Assembly (NCBI GenBank): GCA_029721435.1
Contig: CM056580.1
Location: forward strand, 21,894,367 to 21,958,366
Length of the DNA: 64,000 nucleotides
Reading direction: 5' to 3'
DNA from: Gymnothorax reevesii
Lineage: Eukaryota; Chordata; Actinopteri; Anguilliformes; Muraenidae
The notes under the pieces were generated by a model, which was not told where the DNA came from, searched no databases, and saw nothing but the letters and a program-made list of their open reading frames with translations. The translations under genes were made by a program, and so were the position numbers. Of the stretch, positions 47,172 through 57,919 are shown piece by piece. Each line of letters begins with the position of its first letter. The stretch's first letter is position 1.

Positions 47172-47887
47172 CCCTTGTCCAACCAAAAACGATACCTCAC
47201 CCCCCAGGGGTAGGGTAGGCCGTCAAAGTCAAAGGGTGGGGGGGGGTTACTGGACTGTATACTATTTTTATACTGTGCTATAGGCCGACTATTATACAAG
47301 TTCGTAGAATTTTTCATAAAGTTGTTCTCATAATTCATAGATCAACCTTTAACGCAAGTAACATTTTGGAGATATTTGTATATCTGTCCAGTGAACTTGA
47401 ATCATCATAATGCAAGGTAAGTTGATTTTTATTGTTCATATTCTTATACATATAGTAAAACTACTTGCATTATGGGTGTAGTGTTTTGGGTCTGTTGGAT
47501 GGATAAATGTGGGATTACGTGGGTGTATATGTGAAGTTTGTTGTGTTAGTGGTGTGTGGGGTGGGTGTGAGTATGGCTGTGGGTGGGGTGTGTATGTTAT
47601 TTAATATTACTTGATACTACAATATTAATTTCAGCTAAAACTAATAAAAATATAAAAAACATGGATTTTTGTTATTTTGATGGTTTTCCTAATATGGTGT
47701 TAGTTATGACGTCACTATGATGCCACAATGTTGAAATTTGTTTTATTTGTACTTGATTTGAAGGGAGGACATGTGTGGCTGTACACTGATACACAAGATG
47801 ATGTTTATCACTTTATTTTGGAACAACCCGGGGGGGGGGGGGGGGGGGGGGGGGGGGATGGTAGAAAAATGCTTAGTTGGACGAGGG
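47172..47887. mobile_element. piggyBac-like MITE
   Basis: Inverted ends CCCTTGTCCAAC and GTTGGACGAGGG sit exactly between two TTAA tetranucleotides (47168-47171, 47888-47891). TTAA plus CCC termini is the piggyBac signature. The 716-bp interior encodes nothing. It contains GT-rich sequence and a 28-G run at 47830-47857. It lies inside a Tc1 transposase pseudogene, so it arrived later. Confidence 0.85.
47830..47857 (+). repeat. Poly-G tract, 28 residues
   Basis: An uninterrupted G run lies near the right end of the piggyBac-like MITE. Such tracts are prone to length error in sequencing and can form G-quadruplexes. The true length is uncertain. Confidence 0.9.
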
Positions 47888-48523
47888 TTAAGTCATAGCT
47901 TCTACGTCACCAGATGTTTCTTTCCGATTGAGATAATTCTTGCACATCTTAGAAGTGTGTTTAGGTTCATATTACTGTGGTGAAAATAAAATCCTCAACA
48001 ATTCAGTCTCTTTCCAGATGGCAATACGTGCCTCACAAGGATGCTGTGATACTTCTTTTAATCCATGATTCTGTCAATTTTTATGAGATCACTGGCACCT
48101 TTTGAGTAGAATGGACCCCAAGCCATAACTTCATGTTTTACTGAAGGGGTTAAATAGTCATTTTTGAAATGTTCTCCAACTCTCAGGTGCACATTAGTTC
48201 TGTTTTTGCGTCAGAAAATTTTGAATTTTGATTTGTCAATCCAAAGGACTTGTTCCTAGTCCATTGGTGTCCAATCCTTGAATTTCTTGGCAAACTCAAA
48301 TCTTCTTTTGATGTATCCAGCTCTCAGCAGCAACAGGACTAATCAGACCATTTTCACACAGGTGTCTGGATATTGATCGTGCTTCTTTCATCTCTTCACT
48401 TCTGGTGCTATTAATATTATCACAGAGTTGTCACGCTGTCAACTTCTGATTTTTTTTAGTTCCCATACATAAATAACGAACAGCAGAGGCACTGAATTAT
48501 GGAATCATTATTGTAGCAAAAAT

Positions 48524-48760
48524 ATTTGTAAATGTGTAAGTAGAGTTGAAACTGTATTTCAATTTTTGTGTGTGATCGGATTTAGGCCTATACATGTGCA
48601 TTTGTAAATGTGTAAATTTGTGTAGCTGTATCTCAATCCGTGTGTACGTAATCAGATTTGTAAATATGCAAAATCTTAAAAAGCATATTCAGAAACTGCT
48701 CGTGTGTGTGTGTGTGTGTGTAAAATCAGGTTTATAAACATATAGACAAATCTGAATATG
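48524..48760. repeat. Degenerate tandem repeat and (GT)n
   Basis: Two to three diverged units of about 76 bp start atttgtaaatgtgtaa (about 48524 and 48600). They share tctcaat and gtgtgt...atcrgattt text and are followed by a GT run at 48701-48720. Confidence 0.55.
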
Positions 48761-49327
48761 TGTGCATAATTGTAGATATTATTGGCTGAAATGTCTGAGT
48801 ACTTTGCTACATGAGCTGGAAATACAGAGAAATCATCCGTAACAACTCAGTCAGGCCTCTCAATTGGCTGTCTTTTTACACGTGATTTTTGCTACGCTTC
48901 TACCATGCTAGAGAAGTATAACTGTGTGGAGAATTGAAACTGTGTTGGGAAGATTTGCCTGTATCACTCTGAGTGCACCGTGCACCAGCGGCTATATCAC
49001 CTCTACAACAATTGGCACCAACATTCTGTTTCCCACAGTCACTGGTGTAGTGGAAAATCTGGTCCCACCGGAAAATCTGAAAAAACGGAATGATTGCTCT
49101 GACAATTTGTTGGGGGGAGCATCATTTTGAAGCAAATGTGTGATGGCGCAGGTGTTAGGACGCCAGGAGCAGTGGCTCAAAATAAAAGACAAATCCAGCA
49201 ACGTGCTGAACTAAAACAAATGGAAATAACAAGGCTTGCGCTACCCATGGACCTAACGTAGTCCGTGGTAGCCAAAATGCAAACTCAACAAAATATAAGA
49301 TTCTGCCTATACTCTCACTTCTCACAC
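48761..49327. other. Unannotated intergenic sequence
   Basis: Nothing could be supported. Short frames only. Confidence 0.35.
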
Positions 49328-50741
49328 TAAGGGGTCTATTCTCCCATTAGCGCGTAAGTCTTTTTTTACGCGCTTCGAGTTAAGCGCTTTTGAGTTACGC
49401 GTATTCTCCCCTACTCGCTTTGATCACGCCCACAGCGCTTAACTCCAGAATGTAGGCGGCCTTAAGAAAGAGGTGTGACTGATCCAAAAGAGAGGCAGAC
49501 TCTGTACAAAGCTCATTGATTATGGCTATCAGGAAAACGTGGAAAAAGGATTTTCTGATTATCCATGAAAACGCATTTGTGGTCCATGACTTTAAATTTG
49601 AATATCGTCGGCCTGCTGATAAAACCTTGTGTCTCCAAACTGATAAGAAACAAAAACTCGTATGTCCACTATTCTTACATGCAAAATTAAACATTTTTAT
49701 TTTAAACTATATTTATCCATTTATCTTATTATAATAATTATAATTATTTTATATTATATTTATTTTTTATTTTCCTGTGAAGTTTGTCATTGTGAAGATA
49801 CGAGGTTTTATATGCTGCTGTAATAGTAGGCCGTACCAATTACAAGACGTAATTCAGACATCTCTTCAAGAGTGTCCCTACTCTTTAATCGCCGCGCGAT
49901 TAGCGCGAAGCGGGGATATAGCATTGGGCTCCGTCCGTACGGACACATAAAATTGCGGCGGCGGGGGATATGTTAGTGACAAACACTTGTTATTTCTTAC
50001 TCTAGCCATCATGGCATTAAAGCTATGCACACAAACAAATTGCCGCGATAATGAAATAATAAATAAAGAATTTAGCGCTTCTCAATCAGCGCAATCAGAT
50101 CATTGAAAATGTGCCCCTCCTACACCAGCCTGTTTGTTCCGTGGAAGACAGGGAAGAAGACAAACGGAACATTCAAGTCACACAAAGACAATCAAAGACA
50201 GTTTATATGATCTCATTTAGACATTGCGCACTTGAAAACTACTACGATGTCAGGTTTGCAACTAAAGGACATGGAAACGCTTTAACAAGGATTCTTACCC
50301 CGCACGCGGTCATCTCCCCGCCCCGAAACCGCCTCAGTAATGACGGAATTCCATATCCATAGCCTATCATCCTATTTGATTTGAGCGACACATTCACTTG
50401 AACTTGTGCCCAATACTTTAGTATAATCAATTATCCCATTTACTGAGAATGATTCTTCCCATGTTGGCTATTCTTAAAAGGCTAAAATTGATTAACAAAT
50501 GGATAGTGCTTTGGTATTTGCCAGGGTAGGGCTCAATCTAGAGTAGCCTATTTAATAATATCTTTATTCACACATTAAATTACACAGTATTACCAATGGT
50601 AAAAAATTACTAGGACTCGAGTTTGTTAATACAGATATCCTCAATTAGAAAATCAATCCCCTCACTCGTGAGAATATCTCAACTTTTTAGATTATCACGA
50701 ACATACAGGGCAGTCGCATTTGTAATAGAACATGGAAGACA

Positions 50742-51000
50742 ATGACGGCGACGTCGAGCCAAAGCCGAAAACCAAATTTCACAGATGTTGGTGTTGTATG
50801 GCAAGCAAGCAATGAAGGCTGATTCGAGGAATTAAGCTGCGAATCGTTCTGGATGTGGCTTCGGTGGGGAGATGTAAGCGCAGTATCCCAGATTTAAAGC
50901 ATAAATGGAGAGACCTGCGGGGTGCTGTAAAAGCCAGGTTCTCTGCACACCGGAGAAGTGTACACGCAACAGGTGGTGGGCAACCATCATCCCCTGTGCA
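50742..51000 (+). pseudogene. Harbinger Myb/SANT-like DNA-binding protein remnant
   Basis: It starts at ATG 50742-50744 (MTATSSQSRKPNFTD), loses frame within 20 codons, and resumes around 50840 as VLDVASVGRCKRSIPDLKHKWRDLRGAVKA, then TGGG...SSPVHFTAQEE. The KHKWRDLR helix and the basic TGGG segment are typical of the Myb-like partner proteins that import Harbinger transposase into the nucleus and bind the ends. It is frameshifted and not expected to be functional. The family call is from motif recognition only. Confidence 0.65.
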
Positions 51001-51039
51001 TTTCACTGCACAGGAGGAGGGGATGGCATCCACTCTTTC

Positions 51040-51449
51040 TACAGTGGAAGTGCATGGAGAGGAACTTGAAGCGCCAACGAACTGCGTCAGACACCTTGAC
51101 ACAGACGCCTGTGATGTGAATGACATCACCAGCCACTCTCTGGCACGACCCAGATGCCAGGAGCGACAGCGCAGTTCTGACGTTGATGACCACGGGTATG
51201 TTTTGTGGATAATTGCTGTGGCTGGATAGCTGTTCATCCAGAAGTCGGCAAAGATAGATGATTGCCTCATGCATGGTCCAGGCGAAAGCGCTGGATGCAC
51301 TCGATGTTTGTTTGTCCCAGGATGTCCAAACGAAGCCGATATATGCGTGTTCGTCTTCGAGCTCGGCGCGCTCCCCTTACTCTTTCCCAATCACGCAAGA
51401 GTGCAAGCAAATGCAGGACTGGCATTTTGGCTTTAGATTTTGAGGGCAT
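51040..51449 (-). pseudogene. Harbinger transposase, N-terminal part only
   Basis: The minus strand reads RLDILGQTNIECIQRFRLDH. After a one-base shift near 51272 it reads EAIIYLCRLLDEQL, then VRTALSLLASGSCQRVAGDVI and VCVKVSDAVRWRF. This is the N-terminal half of HARBI1-type transposases, where ALRFYATGSFQ..VGD...S..TVSR is usual. The DDE catalytic half is absent, since the sequence runs into the convergent Myb remnant. It is inactive. Confidence 0.7.
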
Positions 51450-51968
51450 GGCAGAATGATGGTCTTATGTATACTCGTATTAATTAATTGTTTTGCGTTT
51501 GTAATTTAACTGATTGGAGGCTGATGCGTAATATCATGTGATGATTTCGTTTGATAAATTATCATGGCTTTGAGAAATGTAGTTTAGAAATAAGGAAGAA
51601 CAATCGAATATTAAATGTCTCAACCTTTACCATGTTAAATAAAATACAAGTAATGTTAAAATTCGGCCTATAACCAACATCAAACGCAATTTTCAATTTC
51701 GCCTAATGTTGGCGCTTGACCTTAATACAGCCCTCAAAAGCGCTTAACAGAAAAAGCGCGTAAGCCAGGGGGAGAATACGCGTAAGTGTTATTTGCATGA
51801 GAAACGCCCGGAAACGCCCCGATTTTAGCCTTGCTCCGCCCCAAGCGCGTAACTGCCTTCAAGGCGCGTAATGCACAGACTTAAGTTGAGGGGAGAATAC
51901 GCGTAGGCTGAAAAGCGCGTAGCTACGCGCTTTTTTCGACTTAAGCGCATGGGAGAATAGACCCCTAA

Positions 51969-53110
51969 TACTTTAATGCAGCTAGGATCCTGCCTCTCAT
52001 CCTCTCACTTCTCAAAATACCTTACCGGCTCAAGCGTCAAAAGCAGAATGACGCTCCAGCAACACGAACGAGGAGAGGCAGGAGCTTAAAAAAAGTCCGG
52101 GCCTCGCCCCCAATCAATGCCAACTGGCTTAGGAATCCGATGGTGAGAAAACCGATATCGTCCCGGACGAGAGTAACAAAAGGAGCGAACAGAGCTCCCA
52201 AACCATGACACAAATGCATTTTACTGACAGAATTTGCCTATATTTTGTCTTCAGTATCATCGTTGGAATCTTACTGCTGGTTGGCTATGTAGCTAGCTAG
52301 CTAAAGTGACAATTAACTCTTTAATGTTATTTCTAGCACACCAGTATACCAAGCATATGTGATGACTCTTTCCTTAATGTCATAGCTAGCACACCAATAT
52401 ATTCAGCCAGCTATTAAGTCTCTTGAAGTATCAGAAACATCCCGAAATGCATCAAGCACAGGCTTTTTCAGATAATACTCCCACTGCTGTCATCCAATTT
52501 ACCTGCAAATCTCCCCTTACAATACAACTTTACCCTTGATATTTGTCTCTACGCGCCAGTTGCGTGCTGCTTTTGAGGAAAAATACCAGTTAGTCCCTGT
52601 AGTTGGAGGAAAATGGGAATGGATTCAGCGATTGGTCTGTATGTGTTTCGTCAGACATCGCGCATGCGGAAAAATTGGGCCCCTGGTATCTTTGTATTTT
52701 TGCGTCAGTATACTCACTTCATCCTATATTCAGAGACAACAGACTGAGACATTGTCTTCCCAGCTAAAATGTCTTTTTCAGGGAGACACTAAAACTTCCA
52801 ATGCAGCTCCTGGTTGGGCTGCCAGCTCCAGTATGCAGAGGTGCTGGAGCATCTGGATCAGACACAAGACCAAGAGGCTCAACCAGTGCAATGGAACCAT
52901 GCTTTAACAGGATTAAACAGCGGTCCAATCATTTTGTGATTTTTAATTAAGCTTAGGTTCAGAGATGGAACCTTGACCGCTTCCTCACAGGGGAGTGTGA
53001 GGGAGTGGACCTCATTAATTTAGAGTCCTGTCAAAAGAGAGTAAGAGAAATGAGGCAGGATAGAATTCACCATGTCTGTGAAATTAAAAGGTGGACCTCC
53101 TTTTGAGGGA

Positions 53111-53155
<45 letters not shown>

Positions 53156-54640
53156 TCTTGGCTTCCCCAGGCAGCTCATAACATTTACGCAATACTGTAT
53201 TCTACCCATTGAATCAAAAAGGCGAAACGAATATTGTTGCTCGAATGAGTTTTACATTGCAAAAGACTAAGCAGTACACAATGGAGGTTGGAATTAATGG
53301 TCCCACAAAATGACAGATAAAGTGTACATTTCTCAGTTTTATTTACTTCTGATTTCCAAAGAAATGTTAAAAACATTGCCAAGAAGACCCAGGGCAAATT
53401 TCAGTAAAAGCCTCAATGGTGGGGCAGCTATGTTGCTCAGTGACAAATGAGTCACAGTTGAGATCTGAGATTCCTTGCCCTCTCAGGCGTAAAGATGAAG
53501 TTTTTTGAAACAGCTTTATTGCAAGAAATACACAGTAAAATGTTCACTGCCCCAACTGGACTCTTTAACTCTATGTTGCATTAATTCTTTGACATTTTTC
53601 TCTGCACAGATCTCATCAGTGAAGAAATATGTTTTCTGACTGCTGCTAGAGCCCTATGTTTGCTTGCATGGGGTCATTGACACTAAGGAGTTTGTCACTG
53701 TCACAGCACTGCCCAATTTTATGCACATCATCAAGGTACTTATGATAAACTGAAACAAAAAAAAAACAAAAAAAAAAACAAGAGAATGTTGCTGAGGTGA
53801 TCCTTGGTGATGCAAAGATTCGCTTTCATATTGCACGTTATCGCTGACCTTTCTTCCAGCATTTTCCATGTCCTAATGGCTTTGACTGTGGTCATCTTCA
53901 ATGCACTCAGTTCATTCCTCTTTTCACCAACTGAATTGCGCTCATGATGAGCTCAGAGGACTGTTGAAGGTAAAGTGGGCACTTAACACTCATTGTGGTG
54001 AGCTGAGTACAGCTGGTGTTTCCAACACACTCAAGTGTAAGTACATCTCCTGTGCAGGAGAACTTTCTAAAATAAGGTGAAGACCTTGTATAAAAAGTTC
54101 TACATTATGATTGTTCATTTTGGCCTCTTTGACTAACAGTTTATCAAATGCAAAATTTGGCTCAAGCAACCACCAACTGTACCCTCCACTAATATTGGCA
54201 CACCTGGTGAACATGAACGAAGGTGTTGCAATTCAACGGATTGCAATTTAATGTCAAAACCTTGCCAAGGGTGGAGCAAGAATATTTGTCATGACGCACA
54301 CTTCCACTTTCAGCTATCTACTGTACACGGTGAATGTTTCCAGCAAGTAAAATTGGTTTTCCCTTTGCATTTCCATGTACGGGCAAAGCAACAAAGTTAC
54401 TAGTTTGGAACTGTTCATGAATTTTTTTCTCTGGAAACATTAATCTTATATTTTCACATAAAGCTAATACCATAGCCATCTGACTCGGTGTTGACCAGCT
54501 AGTGTTGCTGAACCGGAAGTACACATTCCTAATTGGAGAACTGGCCTCCTTTAACATTCAACGCATCAGCCAATCACATGCAAGGACTTCACATCTCCTC
54601 AAATTAATTCCAGCATTATTTATCCTCTGATATATAATTC
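51969..54640. other. Mostly unassigned intergenic sequence
   Basis: The phrase tcccggacgag at 52160-52170 resembles a decayed tRNA-Pro primer site but has no LTR beside it. At 54540-54554 the minus strand begins ttaaaggaggcc, a possible TTAA-type element end without partner. No gene is supported. Confidence 0.35.
53113..53151 (+). repeat. (GA)n microsatellite
   Basis: About 19 uninterrupted AG units. Confidence 0.95.
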
Positions 54641-54649
54641 AAAAAAGGG

Positions 54650-55160
54650 GCTGTAGAGAATGAACAGTGGTTAGTACTGCATTTGCAATGCGCTCTCTCA
54701 GCGAACCTGTCCCCCTCTGCTGCCCTGCTGGCTTTTTATATCCTTAACGCAGATGGGGATCAGGCGCATTGCGTCACCCAGCAGGCGATTGGAGAGCCCT
54801 TTTCATTGGTCTGGCCATGACTGGAGGGAGCTGTCCAGTGTAGAGTGGCAGTCAGGGGTGCTGAACGGAGGCCCATCCAGAAGGTGCTGTCCATGGTCCT
54901 ACCAGAGGGGGACGATAGGGGAGGAAAATTGATGTTTTGAGGTGGCGTGATGTGGATGGTGGGCAGAAGAATATGGAGGCCTGGTGCAAACGACCAGAGA
55001 GAAGGAGAGTAGCATGGACACAGTACGAACACAGAGAATAATACAGACCAAACAGAGTACTTGTGCCAAAGGGCGTATAATAGTTCAAACTACGGAAGCA
55101 AAGAGAGATAGAAAAAGGAAGAAGAAACTCTAATAATTAGAAGATATAAAATCAAACAAA
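54650..55160 (-). repeat. Possible LTR or 3' region of a gypsy remnant
   Basis: It lies immediately downstream, on the minus strand, of the degenerate pol at 55240-56255. The minus strand carries ggatataaaaagcc (near 54740), a good TATA motif in a position that would suit U3. LTR ends and a second copy were not found, so this is a position-based guess. Confidence 0.3.
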
Positions 55161-55239
55161 ACCTAACTACAGATATCTTTGGCTATAGTACTCAGCTACA
55201 AACAGACACTCTAGCGAAGGAGGCGTGCCAGACTTCCTG

Positions 55240-56255
55240 CTTAAAGAGTCTGGGAAGGTGCCGCCCCAACTCAATAGCCAGCTGAGTAGAGAATCCGATG
55301 GCCAAGGAATTCTCCTATCAGTGGCAGCCTTCTGTTTATGCACCACCATGGGGACAAACAAACAGCCAGACGGCTTCCCACCAGAACCAGGGTCGGGCCG
55401 CAAGGCCTCCCACACAACAGACTCAGTATCCCACTGTATAATTTGCTGTGATCTGTCACCAGGGTACAGGGGCGCCCCTCCAGGTAGTACTGCTGGCCCT
55501 CGAGGGCCCCCTTACATGCCAGCTCTTCTCCTTCCGCTGCCACATACTTCTTGCTGGGGTTCAATTTTTTGTTTAGGTAGATGACGGGGTGTTGCTCCCC
55601 CAGGAACTCCTGAGACAGGACTGACCCCAGACCAGTCTCCAACTCATCTATTGGATGCAGGCTTAAGTCGGGGGTGCGCAATACCTGTGCAACACCGGTT
55701 GAGAGCAGAGCGCTCTCTTTAGGGTCACAAATGCTGATTCCTCTCGTGGCCCCCAAAAGGACATTCTCCGGCTGCGCCTTCTTAGTTAAGTCCATCAGAG
55801 GTGCAGCTATGGAGGCAAAGTAAGGAATGAGGCCAGGGTAGTACCTCGCCATGCCCAGGTAGGCATGTACCTGGCGTTTGGATATAGGCCTAGTCCATTC
55901 CTGCATCGCAGCCACCTTCTATTCATGGGTTTGAGTCAATCTCGACCAATGGCGTACTGTACCTCATCCTGGGCGATGCAGCACTTTGCCGGTTTGGCAG
56001 TTAATCTAGTGCGCCTGAAAACCTCCCGCACTAACTGAATGTGCTGGACGTAACTGCTACGTCCATCAGCCTTTGGAAAGCGGCCGCAGAAGGGGAGGAC
56101 CCAGTACTGGAACTGGCCCGATGGAGAGGCAAAGCCCATGTTGATGCAATCTTCTGAGGCCAGCGGAACCTGCCAGTATCCCTTTGTCAAGTCCAGTGTG
56201 GTGATAAATCAGGCCTCCCTGAGGTGCTTGAGTAGTTTGCCAGCCCAGGGCATGG
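55240..56255 (-). pseudogene. Ty3/gypsy pol remnant, unrelated to the Gmr1-like copies
   Basis: The minus strand reads MPWAGKLLKHLREA, FITTLDLTKGYWQVPLA and FASPSGQFQYWVLPF, typical RT palm text. It then jumps to REVFRRTRLTAKPAKC, so the block holding YIDD is deleted. It continues with RPISKRQVHAYLGMARYYPGLIPYFASIAAPL (thumb and connection), ELETGLGSVLSQ...HPVIYLNKKL and CTLVTDHSKL (RNase H). No integrase was found on either side. Sequence and flanks differ from the other two retrotransposons. Confidence 0.85.
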
Positions 56256-56267
56256 GGTCATGAGAGA

Positions 56268-56650
56268 ACTGGAGCCTACTGACTATGGGCAAAATGCAGG
56301 AAAACACCCTGGACAGCTCATATCCACCATTCCCTCACACACATATGAGCAATTTCGTCTCCAATTACCCTCACACGCATGTTGTCAGACTGTGGGAATG
56401 AATCAGACTACCTGGAATAAACCCCAGTGAATGCATATGAAAATGAACAGCAATAAATGTTCACACCGTGGATTATAGCTCCCAATACTTTATTGATTTC
56501 CGAGTAATGTTTCGACCCAACAGAGTCTTCATCAGGCAAATGATTATTAAGAAAGGTTAAATAACTCAAGGAGGACTTTCAAACTCCACACATAAAGTCC
56601 CCAGGCCTGATTTTAGACCTGTGACCTTCTTGCTGTGAGGCAGCCGGGCA
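56268..56650 (-). mobile_element. tRNA-derived SINE, split copy
   Basis: Its phrases ctggagccta, accctggacag, actgtggga (right to left on the minus strand) and, after a gap, ctttcaaactccacacataaagtccccagg and gaccttcttgctgtgagg belong to the same SINE family as 31666-31994. About 150 bp of foreign sequence at roughly 56412-56570 interrupts it. That insert contains atgtttcgacccaacagagtc, a phrase common at the 3' end of another fish retroposon. Confidence 0.65.
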
Positions 56651-57445
56651 ACCTATTGCCCTAATGATAGAGATTAGATTGAAGGCTAGTTTTTTTATTT
56701 TAAGCTTTTATTTTATTTTATATTTTGAGTAAAGGATTGGGAGGATAAAGAGCCACCTCATTTTTCCATTACCTCTTGAGCTAATATTTCCCAAGGGTAC
56801 CAATATCAGTGGAGGGCACTGTATGTCGCCGTAGGTAAATACATTTTTTGAAAACTCACTTTCAACTGCATTTGTATATCAAGCATGCGCTTCAAACTGC
56901 AGAACATTTTCATTCTTAAGATTGTCCAGTAGTGAGAGTGCGTGAGGAATGCTAAAACAAAGCATTTTGTAAAAGGCACTCAATAAATTGTTGATTTGGG
57001 ATAAATAAACAAGCAAATCAATCAATCATTCAAGAAATTAAAAATGGCAAATTTGGTCGTACGTAAAAAAAAAAAAAAAAACTGTGAAGCTCATTTCCAC
57101 TGTGGCCTCTATGTTAATATGGTGACTGCTTTAAAGTAGCACTTAAAAATACAGGACATCGACACTTCATCGCAAAAAAAAAAAAAAACAGGTCAAAGTG
57201 GGGAATTTTTAAATGCATACTACATATGCGGAAGATACTATTAAAACAAATCGTTGCTCATCGGAAGCTTAACGATTCGGCTTGTATTTCAACCCCTTTG
57301 AACCTCAGTAGGTCCTACCTGCTCTCATCAATGGTAACTGGCCACTCAATACTGTAGTCTCCCAAGGCTGAATCCAGGGGGAGGAGGTATACGGGAGAGA
57401 TAAGGTAATTTAGGTCCCACCCAGCTAGAACTGGGGCTGCTCTGT

Positions 57446-57467
57446 ATTGGCAGTGCACACACGTGTG
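57446..57467 (+). promoter_or_regulatory. Possible proximal promoter motifs (CCAAT, E-box)
   Basis: An inverted CCAAT (attgg, 57446-57450) and a palindromic E-box CACACGTGTG (57458-57467) lie just upstream of the GC-rich leader and about 390 bp before the candidate start codon. Placement is plausible for a promoter, but no TATA box or start site can be fixed. Confidence 0.35.
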
Positions 57468-57479
57468 GGGAGGAGCAGG

Positions 57480-57852
57480 GGTTGTCTTTATCAGCAGGAC
57501 AGCGCCCCAGTTGGAGCGCTGTGACCGTCTGCAGCGCGCTGCTGTTCTCTCCCCGTGTTTGTACACAGTGCGCTGTGTAATCGGGACCCGCACGGGCTCT
57601 CTCTCTCTCTCTCTCGGTTATTACACCGTGTGCGCCACTGCAGTAGTGGAAAACCGCACAGGCTGAATAGCGTCCTCCAACTACTTAGTCGTTGTGTCTA
57701 TTCCTTTCTATCCCCTCTCTTCAAAAAGGACTTACAGAGAGCAATTGAGGAGATACTGATACTGACGTCGCTTGACGACAAGGAACAGAAGTTTCGTTAT
57801 ATTTTAATTGCTCTTTTTGTGGCTGCGGGAGAGAAATATCATCTTTGAAAAA
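57480..57852 (+). other. Probable 5' untranslated leader
   Basis: This stretch is GC-richer than the surroundings, with clustered CpG (57505-57595), a (CT)n tract at 57596-57615 and upstream open frames that end before the candidate ATG. It looks like the 5' leader of the gene that starts at 57853. The transcription start is not determined. Confidence 0.45.
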
Positions 57853-57919
57853 ATGACGGGACCGTTATCTCTTTTCTTCCTTCTCTGCGTAAATGCGGCT
57901 GTCCCGCAGCAAGCGAAAG
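57853..57919 (+). CDS. Candidate first coding exon with signal peptide
   Basis: ATG 57853-57855 has A at -3. It opens a 22-codon frame beginning MTGPLSLFFLLCVNAA and ending QQAK plus one base, then meets the consensus donor AAAG/GTGAGT at 57919-57920. The short N-region, hydrophobic LSLFFLLCV core and small residues before VPQQ fit a cleaved signal peptide, so the product is probably secreted or a type I membrane protein. A signal-only exon with a phase 1 junction and a long first intron is common in receptor and adhesion genes (Eph receptors, LRP and immunoglobulin-family proteins are examples). The exon is too short to identify the gene. No second exon was found up to 64000. It could still be a chance combination of ATG, hydrophobic run and donor. 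Confidence 0.5.

Larger units (their letters stand above)
46991..48450 (-). pseudogene. Tc1-like transposase pseudogene split by a MITE
   Basis: The minus strand begins near 48450 with ARSISRHLCENGLISPVAA (second helix-turn-helix). It continues with RRFEFAKKFKDWTP and VLWIDKSKFKIF (first catalytic Asp), then VKHEVMAWGPFYSKGASDLIKID and KKYHSILVRHVLPSG. The second Asp motif is lost (HHSNMNLN). The piggyBac-like MITE at 47172-47887 interrupts it. The C-terminus resumes on its left and ends MPERLNSVIKAKGGHTRY with a TGA at 46991-46993. Several frameshifts make it inactive. Confidence 0.82.
49331..51965. mobile_element. PIF/Harbinger element, deletion derivative
   Basis: Inverted ends GGGGTCTATTCTCCCAT and the complement are flanked by a 3-bp duplication taa (49328-49330, 51966-51968), the TWA target type of Harbinger. 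Subterminal regions repeat ACGCGTATTCTCCCC and AAGCGCGTA motifs: once on the left (about 49396), and at about 51775 and 51895 on the right. It carries parts of both genes expected of a Harbinger transposon, a Myb/SANT-type protein (plus strand) and the transposase (minus strand), facing each other. The catalytic part of the transposase is missing between them. At 2.6 kb it is shorter than autonomous relatives. Confidence 0.82.

Noticed and set aside
50779..51390. 203-codon minus-strand frame in the Harbinger element
   Set aside because: It is a shadow frame. The transposase similarity lies in two other minus-strand frames and the Myb-like similarity on the plus strand.
52150..52175. Third tRNA-Pro primer site
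   Set aside because: Only about 11 bases match and there is no LTR boundary beside it.
54318..54557. 79-codon minus-strand frame with protein-like composition
   Set aside because: No family was recognised, and its first bases coincide with a possible TTAA-type transposon end, so gene status is unsupported.
55225..55584. 119-codon plus-strand frame
   Set aside because: Antisense of the gypsy RNase H and tail region.
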